Source: Afipia sp. Root123D2
Lineage (GTDB): Bacteria; Pseudomonadota; Alphaproteobacteria; Rhizobiales; Xanthobacteraceae
Reading direction: 5' to 3'
NCBI RefSeq assembly: GCF_001425835.1
Contig: NZ_LMDP01000003.1
Span: 132,001-196,000, forward strand
Length of the DNA stretch: 64,000 nucleotides
Made by a program: the position numbers and the translations under genes. Shown here piece after piece: positions 45,875 to 54,668 of this stretch (the stretch's first letter is position 1; every line of letters starts with the position of its first letter). Below the pieces are notes generated by a model. That model ran no database searches and was not told the DNA's origin. It worked only from the letters and a program-made list of their open reading frames with translations.

Positions 45875-47989
45875 TCACTCAGCCGCGTCGAGATGTTGCG
45901 GATCTTCGTCGGCGGCGGTCTCCTGATCCTCCTCGTCGGCGAGGAATTCGGGCAGCCGGCCCGCCTCGCTCTCCTGCTCTGACGCCGCATCGGGATCGAG
46001 GAGACGCAACGGCTCCGGCAACCAACCCGAGCCATCCAGAAGTCGTTCAGCCTCCTTGGCCATGTCGGCCTTCTTCAGATGGTCGATCAGTTGCGCCGAC
46101 GACTCGCCCTTGGCCTGCCGCACGGCATCCAGAATACGCGGCTTGGTAACCCGGCCGAGATAGTTGTCGACGGTCGGTCGCCAGCCGGCCTGCACCATGT
46201 CGAGCCCGACCGCGCGCGCCAGCACATCGGCCTGGTCGAGACGCGTGCGAACGCCATGGGCGGAGACGCGACCCTGATTGTAGCGATTGGCTGGCTCATG
46301 GACGGCGTTGACCGCAAACGACGCACAGTGGGCGAACAGCGACGCCTGTGCACCACCATCGAGAGCCGTCAGCGCATCCCAGAGATCGTTCTCGCTCTTT
46401 GGCAACCGTGCCTTCCAGACCTCATGTCGCGCCTCGACTGCTTTGGCCGAGACGCTTTCCCTCAGCCCCGGAGCTTGGGCGGGAAAGTTCGGCGTGCGAA
46501 GGCTGATCTCAAGACAGCTCCCGGACGATGCGAACCGGTAAAAGGCCGTCAGCACGAAGTTATGCAGAACTGCCTGGAACGCGACCGCTGGATTTCCCGC
46601 CAACGCATCACGCAATGTCAGTGTACGATGCGCCGTCAACTCGATGATGAGACGATCCGGCAAAGGTTTGGTCGCGTCCTCATCATCCTCCTCGGCATCA
46701 GCAGCGCCGCCTGCGACCGCGATGACCGTGCGCTGGACGGAAGGGCCCACTTCAAGACCTTCGGTCGACGACGCATCGGCGCCCTGCCCGACATCAGGAT
46801 CAGTTGCCGGCACCTCGTCCTCCGGCCGGACGTAACCCCGGTCCACGGCGAGGCGTCCTTCGGAGTCGATGCTGATGAAGACACCAGCTCGGGCGATCTC
46901 CGCCGGTTCGTAAAGCATCGGCCGGTCTTCGAATGCAGCCAGGGCCGACTCGATTTCGCCGAGACGCTGATCGACCTCGTCGGGCAACTCGTCGGCATCC
47001 CGGTAGTCGACTTCCAGCTTGGCTTGCTCGGCGTTCAGCGCATCGATGGTGGCCTGCTCCTCAGGCGAGAGATCGACGGGCTTGCCTTCGATTTGTCGTA
47101 GGCCTTGAGTGTGACCGTAGGGGAAATCTACGGCGACCGAGATCCACTTCCAGCCTTCGGCAGCAATCGTCTCAGCTTCGGCCTTGAGCTTCTCGGTTAC
47201 GAGGCGGTCGAGCAAGACGACGTCCTGAAGCCAGCCGCCGTCGTCGTGCTCGAACAGATCCCGCAGAACGCCGCCACCCGCGCTCTGATAGGCATCGAGG
47301 CCCACAAATTGGGCCCGGGGATCGGAACCGCGCACGGTGTTCTCCGTGAGCAGCCGGCGGATCTGGTATGGCTCGTCATAACCGGAGCGGCTGACATTCT
47401 CCCAGACTTGCTCCTGGCGGGCGTGATCGGCCGTGACCGAGAACGCCATGAGCTGCTCGAGGGTCATGCCGTCTTCGGCATAGACCTCATGCAGCTTTGG
47501 CGAGACCGACGCCAGGCGCAGGCGCTGCTTGACGATTGCAGGGTTCACGAAATGACGCGCGGCAATGTCTTCCTCGCTCATGCCGAGATCGCGGAGTGTC
47601 TGGAAGGCCCTAAACTGATCAAGCGGATGCAGGCCGACCCGCTCATCGTTCTCCGCCACCGAATCGTCCTCGGCGATGCCCCCTTCACGCACAACGCACG
47701 GCACCGCCTGCGTCTTTGACATCCGCTTCTGTTTTACCAGGAGCTCGAGAGCGCGATAGCGCCTGCCGCCCGCTGGCACCTCGAACATGCCGGTCTCGTT
47801 GCCATCTGCATCGACGACGGCCCGGACACTCAGACCTTGCAGAAGCGTACGCTGCGCGATGCTCTCGGCTAGCTGCTCGATCGAGACACCGGCCTTGACG
47901 CGGCGAACGTTCGACTGGCCGAGCACGAGCTTGTTGAAGGGAATGTCCCGAGAAGGGGACAGCGTGATCTTTTGTACGGCTTTCGTCAT
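45875..47989 (-). CDS. ParB-like protein, long form
   Basis: 704 residues from ATG 47989 (MTKAVQKITLSPSRDIPFNKLVLGQSNVRRVKAG); the frame extends to 48256 but would run through the leader. N-terminal ParB/Srx domain: AESIAQRTLLQGLSVRAVV, FEVPAGGRRYRALELLVKQ. Then a KorB-like helix-turn-helix (DQFRAFQTLRDLGMSEEDIAARHFVNPAIVKQRLRLASVSPKL). The long acidic C-terminal part ends in an Asp/Glu-rich tail. It is a chromosome-partition relative common in such elements, perhaps acting in stability or regulation; no ParA is seen nearby. Confidence 0.9.
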   Translation of the reverse strand: MTKAVQKITLSPSRDIPFNKLVLGQSNVRRVKAGVSIEQLAESIAQRTLLQGLSVRAVVDADGNETGMFEVPAGGRRYRALELLVKQKRMSKTQAVPCVVREGGIAEDDSVAENDERVGLHPLDQFRAFQTLRDLGMSEEDIAARHFVNPAIVKQRLRLASVSPKLHEVYAEDGMTLEQLMAFSVTADHARQEQVWENVSRSGYDEPYQIRRLLTENTVRGSDPRAQFVGLDAYQSAGGGVLRDLFEHDDGGWLQDVVLLDRLVTEKLKAEAETIAAEGWKWISVAVDFPYGHTQGLRQIEGKPVDLSPEEQATIDALNAEQAKLEVDYRDADELPDEVDQRLGEIESALAAFEDRPMLYEPAEIARAGVFISIDSEGRLAVDRGYVRPEDEVPATDPDVGQGADASSTEGLEVGPSVQRTVIAVAGGAADAEEDDEDATKPLPDRLIIELTAHRTLTLRDALAGNPAVAFQAVLHNFVLTAFYRFASSGSCLEISLRTPNFPAQAPGLRESVSAKAVEARHEVWKARLPKSENDLWDALTALDGGAQASLFAHCASFAVNAVHEPANRYNQGRVSAHGVRTRLDQADVLARAVGLDMVQAGWRPTVDNYLGRVTKPRILDAVRQAKGESSAQLIDHLKKADMAKEAERLLDGSGWLPEPLRLLDPDAASEQESEAGRLPEFLADEEDQETAADEDPQHLDAAE

Positions 47990-47996
47990 TTTGGCT

Positions 47997-48075
47997 CTCC
48001 ACGACGGGTGGCCGTGAGACTCTCTCTCGGCTTCCAACCCGTCGCGAACAGCCTCCCCTCCTCTCACTCTCGCGC
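47997..48075. promoter_or_regulatory. Conserved leader family A, ParB-like gene
   Basis: Between ParB-like and ArdC-like genes. Arms CGACGGGT (48002-48009) and ACCCGTCG (48037-48044) are a perfect inverted repeat, followed outward by CTCTCACTCTC. The same order of blocks, TCTCC, CGACGGG, CTCTCTCG, AACCCGTC and ACTCTC, recurs upstream of the ArdC-like gene. Confidence 0.55.
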
Positions 48076-48086
48076 GAGGCCAGGCA

Positions 48087-49049
48087 TCACGCCGTCTCGT
48101 GATCGGCGACAGCCGAATCCAGCGATGCGGGCTCAATGGACCCGGGAACGAAACCGAGCAAATAGTCCGCGGCCTTGCTCGCCTGCGAGGCGGCCCGCAC
48201 GATGGCGCGATTGTCTTCACGCAGGACTTCGAGCCAGGAGCCGATATAGTCGGCATGGCGCACGGTGGGGACGATCCCTAGCGACGCGCAGCTGAACGCG
48301 GAACTCAATTCGGCGACCAGCTCTTCGAAGGCATATTTCTTGGTACCGTAGGATCCGCTCTGGTCGCGATTGAGACGCGACGGGTGCCCAGTCGCATGAC
48401 CGAGTTCATGCAAGGCCGTACGGTGCCAGTTGATGGGTTCGAAATAGGCCTGCGGCGGCGGGACCTGAACATAGTCTTCGGCTGTTGCATAGAATGCGCG
48501 ATCTCCACCGATCCGAAATGGAATTCCGCTGGCCGTGATCAGGGCATCGACCGTCGGTTCGATGAGGCCGGCCGGCGGCGGCGGCGCAGCGGTGGCAATG
48601 TCGTCGGGCAGTTGCTCGCACTGATCGGTGTTGAAAACGGTAAATCGCTTGAGGAACGGGATCGCCTGCGCGTCTTCGCCGGTCTCGGCGGCGCGGCGCT
48701 TTTCATCATTCGGCACGAAACGATCCGCGTAGACGACGGTAGTCCCGCGCTCTCCCTTGCGAACGTGGCCGCCAAGAGAGAGTGCCTGGCGGAAAGTGAG
48801 CCAACTTTGACCGGTAAATCCGCGTTCGATCACGACTCCCCAGAGGATGAGGATGTTCACACCACTGTATTGCCGGTTGGTCGACGCATTTTTCGGCATG
48901 GCCAGCGGCGCTTTCGCCGCGGCAGTACCCCAGGGCTGAACCCAGGGGACGCGTCCGGCCTCAAGCTCGGCGATGATCTTGTCGGTGATTTCGTTGTAGA
49001 GGTTCGCCCGGTCCTGGCCGGCGCGCGCGCAAGCATTAGGGTTTGACAT
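48087..49049 (-). CDS. ardC: ArdC-like antirestriction protein (zincin metallopeptidase fold)
   Basis: 320 residues. N-terminal ssDNA-binding DUF1738 domain: LYNEITDKIIAELEAGRVPWVQPW, NRQYSGVNILILWG, WLTFRQALSLGGHVRKGERGTTVVY. The C-terminal zincin-like domain carries HRTALHELGHATGHPSRLNR (HExxH, here HELGH) and a glutamate in YAFEELVAELSSAF. ArdC-type proteins protect single-stranded incoming DNA and counter restriction during conjugation. It heads the minus-strand series ParB, helicase, Toprim. Confidence 0.93.
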   Translation of the reverse strand: MSNPNACARAGQDRANLYNEITDKIIAELEAGRVPWVQPWGTAAAKAPLAMPKNASTNRQYSGVNILILWGVVIERGFTGQSWLTFRQALSLGGHVRKGERGTTVVYADRFVPNDEKRRAAETGEDAQAIPFLKRFTVFNTDQCEQLPDDIATAAPPPPAGLIEPTVDALITASGIPFRIGGDRAFYATAEDYVQVPPPQAYFEPINWHRTALHELGHATGHPSRLNRDQSGSYGTKKYAFEELVAELSSAFSCASLGIVPTVRHADYIGSWLEVLREDNRAIVRAASQASKAADYLLGFVPGSIEPASLDSAVADHETA

Positions 49050-49051
49050 CG

Positions 49052-49140
49052 CGGGTCTCCGCGACGGGCACCGCGAGCCTCTCTCGCAGATTGTAACCCG
49101 TCACGGAAAACCAGCCTGCACTCTTACTCTCAGCTTCTTG
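49052..49140. promoter_or_regulatory. Conserved leader family A, ArdC-like gene
   Basis: Contains GACGGG (49063-49068) and CCCGTC (49097-49102) as inverted arms around CTCTCTCG, followed outward by CTCTTACTCTC. It lines up along its length with the leader of the ParB-like gene. Confidence 0.55.
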
Positions 49141-49620
49141 CCTTAGGCCGCAGGCCTGATCCGGCGTGCGCCAGGGGCGCATCGCCCCAAGAGAAATGGC
49201 ACCCGCAGGAGCGTGAGCATAGCGACGCCGAAGGCGGCACGCGGGACCGAGTGCAGCGACGAGACCGGTTAAAAGGGCACCCGGGAACGGGGCAGTGATA
49301 ACGATCGCCGCAGGCGAGCCCCTTTTCCGAGTGCCCCCGGCGAGGAGCACCAAAGCTCTGGCGCGAGGGATCGAAGCCGCAGGCCGAGACGCGGCGCGGC
49401 TCGGTTCACGAGAGCCCGGTGCGGCCCTGGCCGCACGCGCACAACCACTAAAAGACTTGAGCGAAAGTGATGCTGGCAATCCTGCGAGAACAGCCTGGCA
49501 ATTTCACAGTGGTCTCAGAACGGGCGAAAACCTTGTCCTCTGCTGACTGAGAATCCCAGCCTTGTGTTAGCAGCCGGAACAAACGGCGGACCACTAGATT
49601 CGTGTATTCGGAGTTATTCA
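49141..49620. other. Non-coding, hairpin-rich stretch at the edge of the element
   Basis: About 480 bases without a supported gene. It contains short GC-rich hairpins, such as TGCGCC-AGG-GGCGCA near 49166, and repeated GCAGGC/GCCGAAGG-type strings similar in style to 32320-32400. It separates the conjugative element genes from the repair island. No attachment repeat or integrase could be identified. Confidence 0.4.
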
Positions 49621-49899
49621 ATGCTGATGACCAGTGAGCGAAGGCCGGCGATACGGACACTGCAGGGTTGGGCGATCCACGTGCTCCAGGAAGCGGGCGC
49701 CATCCGCGAATGCGAAGAGCATGGTTGGATGCAGGACCGCGCCGATCCGCATGCACGAGAGCGAGCCTTCGATATTGCCCGTCGAGACCCGCCAGCAGAC
49801 GTCTCCCGTCAAGCCGCGGAGGCCGCGCTTCACGACGTGCTCGACTCGATTGGCGATACCTGCCCAGAATGCCCCCCTGACGAGGAGGACCCGCGCTAA
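49621..49899 (+). CDS. Small conserved hypothetical protein
   Basis: 92 residues from ATG 49621. SERRPAIRTLQGWAIHVLQEAGAIRECEEHGWMQDRADPHARERAFDIARRDPP is a composition seen in rhizobial hypothetical proteins of plasmid and repair regions. The tail DTCPECPPDEED holds a CxxC pair. No function known. First gene of the repair island on this side. Confidence 0.62.
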   Translation: MLMTSERRPAIRTLQGWAIHVLQEAGAIRECEEHGWMQDRADPHARERAFDIARRDPPADVSRQAAEAALHDVLDSIGDTCPECPPDEEDPR

Positions 49900-49924
49900 G
49901 CACCGACGCCGACCCGTCTGCTAC

Positions 49925-50113
49925 TCAGCGGCCTAGCCGTTTCTCCACCCGCTTGCGCGCGTTGCCGACCTTTTTGACGGCCTTTTTCACCGCCGGCGCC
50001 GACTTTCCGGTCTTCTTCGCCTCGTACTGCACTTCGTAGTCCTGCCCGCCTGCCACCCGCGCCCGGTCCTGCTTTCGTCCGCGCGCCGTTTTGCTCTTCT
50101 TCGCTGCCGCCAT
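49925..50113 (-). CDS. DUF3606-like small protein
   Basis: 62 residues from ATG 50113, which has AGGAGG 6 bases upstream; an in-frame ATG at 50134 is less well placed. Lys/Arg-rich N-terminus, then QDRARVAGGQDYEVQYEAKKTGKSAPAVKKAVKKVGNARKRVEKRLG, matching the DUF3606 pattern of small rhizobial proteins. Probably nucleic-acid related because of its strong positive charge (inference). Confidence 0.72.
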   Translation of the reverse strand: MAAAKKSKTARGRKQDRARVAGGQDYEVQYEAKKTGKSAPAVKKAVKKVGNARKRVEKRLGR

Positions 50114-50217
50114 CGGTGCCTCCTGTTGGGACATCGAAGCAACGCGACAGGGATTCGCAGGTTCCGGAACGATTCGAACTGTGCCAATTTGAATCGGCTG
50201 TAGCGTGGAGTTCTTCA

Positions 50218-51138
50218 GTGGCGTTTCAGCGTAACAAGCCGGCGGCTATCGGCGTCAAGGCGCCTTTCCCCGCCTTCATCGAACCGGCCCTGGCATCCTC
50301 GACAGAGAAAGTGCCGTCGGGAGAGCGCTGGATCCACGAAATCAAGTTCGACGGCTACCGTGTTCAGGTCCATCTGGCCAACGAGACGGCGAAGATCTCC
50401 ACCCGGCGCGGCCACGATTGGACGCACCGCTTCAAGAAGGTCGCTCATGACGCCTGGCGGATCAAGGCGAACTCTGCGGTGGTGGACGGCGAGATCGTGG
50501 TGCCAGCTGCCGATGGCACGACCGACTTCTCGGTCCTGCAGAACGAGCTCAAGGGTAAGTCGAGGAGCATCGTGCTCGTGGCGTTCGATCTGCTCTATCT
50601 GAACGGCCGAGATATCCGGAAGCTACCGCTTTTTCAGCGCAAGGCCGAACTCAAGAAGATCCTGACCGGCACCGACATCCAGTTCAGCGAAAGCTTCGCG
50701 ATAGACGGCCGCGAGATGTTTGCGCACGCCTGCAAGCTTGGCCTCGAAGGTGTCGTCTCGAAGGTCCGGGACGGCGCCTATCCGGCCGGACGCACGAATG
50801 ACTGGGTCAAGAAGACCTGCGTGCAGCGTGAGACCCTGACTATTGCGGGTTTCGCGCTCGATGGAACGAAGTGGGACGGCATCTACGTCGGCCGGCGTAA
50901 GGGCGACGATCTAATATACGCCGGGAAGGTGGACCATGGATTCGACAAGGCATCAGCCGCCGACCTTCAGAAGCGTCTGAAGCCGCTGATCCGCAAGACG
51001 CAGCCTTATGCAAAGCGGATTGCGCACAAAGGAATCTGGGTCGAGCCCAAGCTGCTGGCCGAGATAGAGTACCGTGCAAAATCAGCGGAGGGAAAAGTCC
51101 GTCATCCCTTCTTCAGGGGGCTTCGGGAGGATCTGTAA
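50218..51138 (+). CDS. ATP-dependent DNA ligase, LigD ligase-domain type (1)
   Basis: 306 residues from GTG 50218. Nucleotidyltransferase motif I EIKFDGYR has the adenylated lysine K43. Others: VVDGEIVVP (motif III), LVAFDLLYLNGRD, EGVVSKVRDGAYPAGRTNDWVKKTC (motifs IV-V). An OB-fold follows (IYVGRRKGDDLIYAGKVDHGFDKASAADLQKRLKPL). The polymerase and nuclease domains of full LigD are absent. It lies with Ku and a second ligase in this island, so a role in non-homologous end joining is likely. Confidence 0.92.
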   Translation: MAFQRNKPAAIGVKAPFPAFIEPALASSTEKVPSGERWIHEIKFDGYRVQVHLANETAKISTRRGHDWTHRFKKVAHDAWRIKANSAVVDGEIVVPAADGTTDFSVLQNELKGKSRSIVLVAFDLLYLNGRDIRKLPLFQRKAELKKILTGTDIQFSESFAIDGREMFAHACKLGLEGVVSKVRDGAYPAGRTNDWVKKTCVQRETLTIAGFALDGTKWDGIYVGRRKGDDLIYAGKVDHGFDKASAADLQKRLKPLIRKTQPYAKRIAHKGIWVEPKLLAEIEYRAKSAEGKVRHPFFRGLREDL

Positions 51139-51302
51139 TGGATGCCTTTGACCGCTTCTGGGAGTGGGCGGAAAAGCCGCTCGATAGTCCGCTGACGATC
51201 CCTGCGGAGCTCCATCGAGCGGTTATGGAGCTGTCTCCGGAGGACAGGCGGGACCGCGCAAAGGTCAATGAGGCCGCAGGGCGGGCGGTTTCCGACCGAT
51301 AG
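51138..51302 (+). CDS. Small conserved protein after ligase 1
   Basis: 54 residues, MDAFDRFWEWAEKPLDSPLTIPAELHRAVMELSPEDRRDRAKVNEAAGRAVSDR. The start overlaps the ligase stop (TAATG), so it is translationally coupled. No family known to me; the composition and coupling suggest a real gene. After it, to 51491, only a doubtful short frame (51268-51453) is seen. Confidence 0.55.
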   Translation: MDAFDRFWEWAEKPLDSPLTIPAELHRAVMELSPEDRRDRAKVNEAAGRAVSDR

Positions 51303-51491
51303 TTACCAGCGAGCGCCCAGTCTGAGCGCGCCCGCTCGAGACCCACCATTCAAGATTGACCTGCTTGAATTGGACAGTGTCCGAATTCGCGAAACGGAGT
51401 ATGATCTGGTCATCACCGGCAAAGGCACTCTGCCCGCGGGCACCGGTGACTGAGAGACCAATCGCGCTCCCGCCTGCAGCAGGAGCCACCA

Positions 51492-51695
51492 ATGTCTCAT
51501 TATTCCGAACGTGTCATCCTTGCCCGTCACCATGTTGCCAAAGGACGTCAGATCGTCGAAAGGCAGCAACGGATGGTCCGCAAGGGTGGCGCAAACATCG
51601 CAGAAGCTCTGAAGCTCCTGGCTCTCTTTGAAGCAACGCAAAATATCTTCGAGGATGATCTGGAGCGCATCTTGCGGGAAGAGCGCAACTGCTAA
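51492..51695 (+). CDS. Small helical hypothetical protein
   Basis: 67 residues, mostly helical: MSHYSERVILARHHVAKGRQIVERQQRMVRKGGANIAEALKLLALFEATQNIFEDDLERILRE. Similar short proteins occur in rhizobial genomes. No function assigned. It stands alone between ligase 1 and the coiled-coil gene. Confidence 0.58.
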   Translation: MSHYSERVILARHHVAKGRQIVERQQRMVRKGGANIAEALKLLALFEATQNIFEDDLERILREERNC

Positions 51696-51790
51696 GGCTC
51701 GCGACTTGGCAGTTTAGAGTCTGGCAATTTCCGGTCTCGGCGGCAAATCAGGCGTCAACGCTAAGACACGAGATGGTCGCACTTTGAGAC

Positions 51791-52393
51791 CTAGCCTCGC
51801 GCGCGTCGTAACGCGACTTCCAACCGGGCCTTCTCCTTTTCCCAACGCGCTTCCTCGTCCCGCGCGCTTTCCTCAAGAACTTCGAGCTGTTGTTGAATGT
51901 CAGCGGCCTTTTCTTCGTGCTTGCGACGGGCCGCGTCCAAGGCACTTTGCGCCTTGTCGACGGCGTGCTGCCGTCGCTCACGCTCCTTCTGCCGGACGGC
52001 CTCCTCCTTGGCACGTTCGCGCTCCCGTTGCATCTGCTCCTTCTCTAAAGCAAGTGCAGCCTTCCGGTCGGCCGCATCGTCGTGGGCCCGCTTAGAAGGC
52101 TTCCGCGGTTGACGGCGGCCTGTCTTCTTTGAGCTGCCGCTGGCAAGGTCGGTAGGTAGCTCGGCATGCTCCCTGAATGGCCCGTTGGAGCCGACGGGTC
52201 TCTTCAGAACGATGCCCGGCGCAGCCATAGTCGCCTCGATGACGTCCGGATCGTCGCTTTCCTTCGCCGCGCCCTGGTGGAAGAGATTGCTGTCAGCGCC
52301 CCAGGCTTCGAGGGCCGCTTTCATGGAGGGAGCGGCGATCGCCAGATCGAAGAAGCCCAGCGAGGTCTGATAGGTCTTCAGTTTTCTGGCCAT
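51791..52393 (-). CDS. Coiled-coil protein (TolA-like composition)
   Basis: 200 residues from ATG 52393. The N-terminal part ARKLKTYQTSLGFFDLAIAAPSMKAALEAWGADSNLFHQGAAKESDDPDVIEATMAAPGIVLKRPVGSNGPF is a globular domain seen in rhizobial homologues. From about residue 100 it is a long charged coiled coil rich in Lys, Glu, Ala and Arg. Annotators often call such proteins TolA-like only because of composition; no membrane helix is present. Divergent from ligase 2. Confidence 0.7.
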   Translation of the reverse strand: MARKLKTYQTSLGFFDLAIAAPSMKAALEAWGADSNLFHQGAAKESDDPDVIEATMAAPGIVLKRPVGSNGPFREHAELPTDLASGSSKKTGRRQPRKPSKRAHDDAADRKAALALEKEQMQRERERAKEEAVRQKERERRQHAVDKAQSALDAARRKHEEKAADIQQQLEVLEESARDEEARWEKEKARLEVALRRARG

Positions 52394-52531
52394 CGGTCTG
52401 ATCCGCCCTCGTCGATCGTCAACGTCTCGCACGCCACCATGCCTGCGGAACACGACGCGGCCCCGAAGCGTTCCCCAATCCTTGAAGGACGTCCATGCAT
52501 TTCGCAACGCGCTCTTAAGGATTGGCCTTGA

Positions 52532-53479
52532 ATGAGCCGGATGTCGACCCTGCCCAAGCGCCTGCAGCCGATGCTTGCTACGCTTACCGAGGCGCCGTTC
52601 GACGACCCCAGCTGGGTTTTCGAGGACAAGTACGACGGCTTCCGGATGATCGCGGAAATCCGGCGGGGCAAAGTTGCGCTCTACAGCCGCAACGGCAAGA
52701 TAATCAGCCGCAGCTATATTGAGGTCGCCAAAGCGCTGGAGGGCGTGAAGGGCGACGCCGTGATCGATGGTGAGCTTGTCGCGATCGGTAAGGATGGCGT
52801 CTCACATTTCCAGTTGCTTCAAAACGCGCTGCGCCATGAGGCGAAGCTGCTGTACTGCGCCTTCGATCTCATGTTTGAGAACGCAGCGGACTTGCGCAAC
52901 CACCCCCTCCTCGAGCGGAAGAAGCGGTTGAAGGCAATACTGCCGCGCGACAAGTTGATCGCCTTCAGCCATCACCGCAAAGCGAACGGCATGAAATTCT
53001 TCGCCGAGGCCGAGCGGAAGGGTCTGGAAGGCGTCATGGCGAAGCGCGCCGACAGCGCGTATGCGTCCGGAAGCCGGACGGCGGATTGGCTGAAGATCAA
53101 GACAGCAAAGCGGCAGGAAGTGGTGATCGCGGGCTTCACGGCGCCGAGGCGTACAAGACCATACTTCGGCGCCCTGGTCCTCGCCGTGCGGGAAGACGAC
53201 ACATGGCGCTATATCGGACATGTTGGCACTGGCTTCAGCCACAAGGTCCTGGAAGACCTCCACGCCAAGCTCGTGAAGCTGACGATCCCGAAATCACCCT
53301 TCCCTGCCAAAGTGAAGGACGAGGCCGCCACGACCTGGGTCAAGCCCTCGTTGGTCGCCGAGGTCAAATTTGCGCAGTGGACGAGCAAGGGCGAACTGCG
53401 CCAGCCCGTCTACCTCGGGCTCAGGTCCGACAAGCGGGCGAAGGATGTCGTGCGTGAGCGAGAACGTCCGCGCAAGTAG
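52532..53479 (+). CDS. ATP-dependent DNA ligase, LigD ligase-domain type (2)
   Basis: 315 residues. Motif I FEDKYDGFR with adenylated lysine K33; VIDGELVAIGKDGVSHFQLLQNA; YCAFDLMFENAADLR; EGVMAKRADSAYASGSRTADWLKIKT. The OB-fold part has YFGALVLAVREDDTWRYIGHVGTGFS and the final EVKFAQWTSKGELRQPVYLGLRSDK. The sequence differs clearly from ligase 1, so the two are not a recent duplication. With Ku it forms the NHEJ set. Confidence 0.92.
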   Translation: MSRMSTLPKRLQPMLATLTEAPFDDPSWVFEDKYDGFRMIAEIRRGKVALYSRNGKIISRSYIEVAKALEGVKGDAVIDGELVAIGKDGVSHFQLLQNALRHEAKLLYCAFDLMFENAADLRNHPLLERKKRLKAILPRDKLIAFSHHRKANGMKFFAEAERKGLEGVMAKRADSAYASGSRTADWLKIKTAKRQEVVIAGFTAPRRTRPYFGALVLAVREDDTWRYIGHVGTGFSHKVLEDLHAKLVKLTIPKSPFPAKVKDEAATTWVKPSLVAEVKFAQWTSKGELRQPVYLGLRSDKRAKDVVRERERPRK

Positions 53480-53531
53480 CTTCCCTTCGGCGAAAGCCGG
53501 CAAAAAGGATTGATGCACTCTCCGCCGACAC

Positions 53532-53996
53532 TCACTCGCCTCCAAGGTCGTGGATTTCCGGTCGCATGCCGTCAGGCGTGAGTTCGAGCGTCGCAAACGT
53601 GATCGGCAGCTTGAAACGCCGAGGTCCCGCGCTGCCGGGATTCAGGTAGAGAATGCCACCGACCGTGTCGATCTTCGGTACGTGGGAATGCCCGGAGACG
53701 ATGACGTCGAAGCCGGCGCCGAGATCGGTCTTCAGCGTCTTCAGGTCGTGCAGAACGTAGATCGACTTACCTGCCAGACGGACGAGTTTCGTGTCGGGGT
53801 AGTCGCGAGCCCACTTGCCACTGTCCACGTTTCCACGAACGGCCGTGACGGGTGCGATCCGGCGAAGCGCGTCGACGATCTCGGGGCGTCCCATGTCGCC
53901 GGCATGAATGATGTGATCGACGCCCGTCAGGCCTCGCTCCGCCTCGGACCTCAACAGGCCGTGCGTGTCCGAAATGACTCCAATCCTGAACATCAT
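53532..53996 (-). CDS. YfcE/MJ0936-type metallophosphoesterase
   Basis: 154 residues of the calcineurin-like small phosphodiesterase family. Metal ligands are visible: FRIGVISDTHGLL (DxH), IIHAGDMG (GD), AVRGNVD (GNxD), VIVSGHSHVPKI (GHSH). The ATG overlaps the Nudix stop by 4 bases, so the two are co-translated. Natural substrate unknown; similar enzymes hydrolyse phosphodiesters. Confidence 0.92.
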   Translation of the reverse strand: MMFRIGVISDTHGLLRSEAERGLTGVDHIIHAGDMGRPEIVDALRRIAPVTAVRGNVDSGKWARDYPDTKLVRLAGKSIYVLHDLKTLKTDLGAGFDVIVSGHSHVPKIDTVGGILYLNPGSAGPRRFKLPITFATLELTPDGMRPEIHDLGGE

Positions 53997-54499
53997 TTCC
54001 CGACGCTCTCAGCCGAGATCGCCAAAAGACGATCGAGAAACTCTACCTGAGCGGACAGCATCTTGGTCCGCGCTAACTCGATATCAAACCATTCCGCGCG
54101 GTCGACTTCGGGAAAGCTCTGCCGTCGACCGCTTCGAGGCGGCCATTCGACATCGAAGGTATTGCTGGTCAGTGCTGCCGGATCAAAGTGTCCCTCGCCG
54201 CCGAATGCGATGACGCGCTTGCCTCCTCGCTGTCGGACCTCCCCCAGCGCCTGGAGTGGACCAATCGAAGCGCTCGGGCCGAGTTCTTCGGCAAATTCTC
54301 GTTGAGCAACGTTCTCCGGAACATCATTGGCATCGATTTCGCCCTTTGGAATGGACCAGGCGCCATCATCCTTCTCACGCCAGAACGGACCGCCGGGATG
54401 AACGAGCAGAACCTCGAGCCCCCGAGCTCCTCCCTTGCGGTATGCGAGAATGCCCGCGCTCAAGGTCGATCTCCTGGAAGTCTTTTTCACCGCAGCCAT
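53993..54499 (-). CDS. Nudix hydrolase
   Basis: 168 residues from ATG 54499, which has a GTAGGAGC ribosome-binding site; the frame is open to 54571. Nudix box GEIDANDVPENVAQREFAEELGP matches the G-x5-E-x7-REUxEExG pattern. The N-terminal RRSTLSAGILAYRKGGARGLEVLLVHPGGPFW resembles the bis-tetraphosphate type. It may clean damaged nucleotides or Ap4A, in line with the repair context. Coupled to the phosphoesterase gene. Confidence 0.92.
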   Translation of the reverse strand: MAAVKKTSRRSTLSAGILAYRKGGARGLEVLLVHPGGPFWREKDDGAWSIPKGEIDANDVPENVAQREFAEELGPSASIGPLQALGEVRQRGGKRVIAFGGEGHFDPAALTSNTFDVEWPPRSGRRQSFPEVDRAEWFDIELARTKMLSAQVEFLDRLLAISAESVGK

Positions 54500-54506
54500 A
54501 TGGCTC

Positions 54507-54668
54507 CTACTTTGCAGAGCAATCGAGAGCCGGCGAGCCGTCGTCCCGCCATACGGGACCGCGTTCGCCAAGCGCCTGCTTAGCTTCGTCCGCGGTCCTA
54601 TGCACCGTTACTTCGGCCTCGCGCTCGGCCGCCTTCCTGGCGCACGCACCTACCCGCCGGGTCGCCAT
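54507..54668 (-). CDS. Small conserved hypothetical protein
   Basis: 53 residues from ATG 54668: MATRRVGACARKAAEREAEVTVHRTADEAKQALGERGPVWRDDGSPALDCSAK. The pattern TADEAKQALGERGPVW-DDG is familiar from short Bradyrhizobium proteins near repair genes. It ends 7 bases before the Nudix start, so co-transcription is likely. Function unknown. Confidence 0.55.
   Translation of the reverse strand: MATRRVGACARKAAEREAEVTVHRTADEAKQALGERGPVWRDDGSPALDCSAK

Noticed and set aside
51268-51453. Short frame between the two small proteins after ligase 1
   Set aside because: It overlaps the coupled gene 51138-51302 and has no recognisable features; left out though it cannot be excluded.
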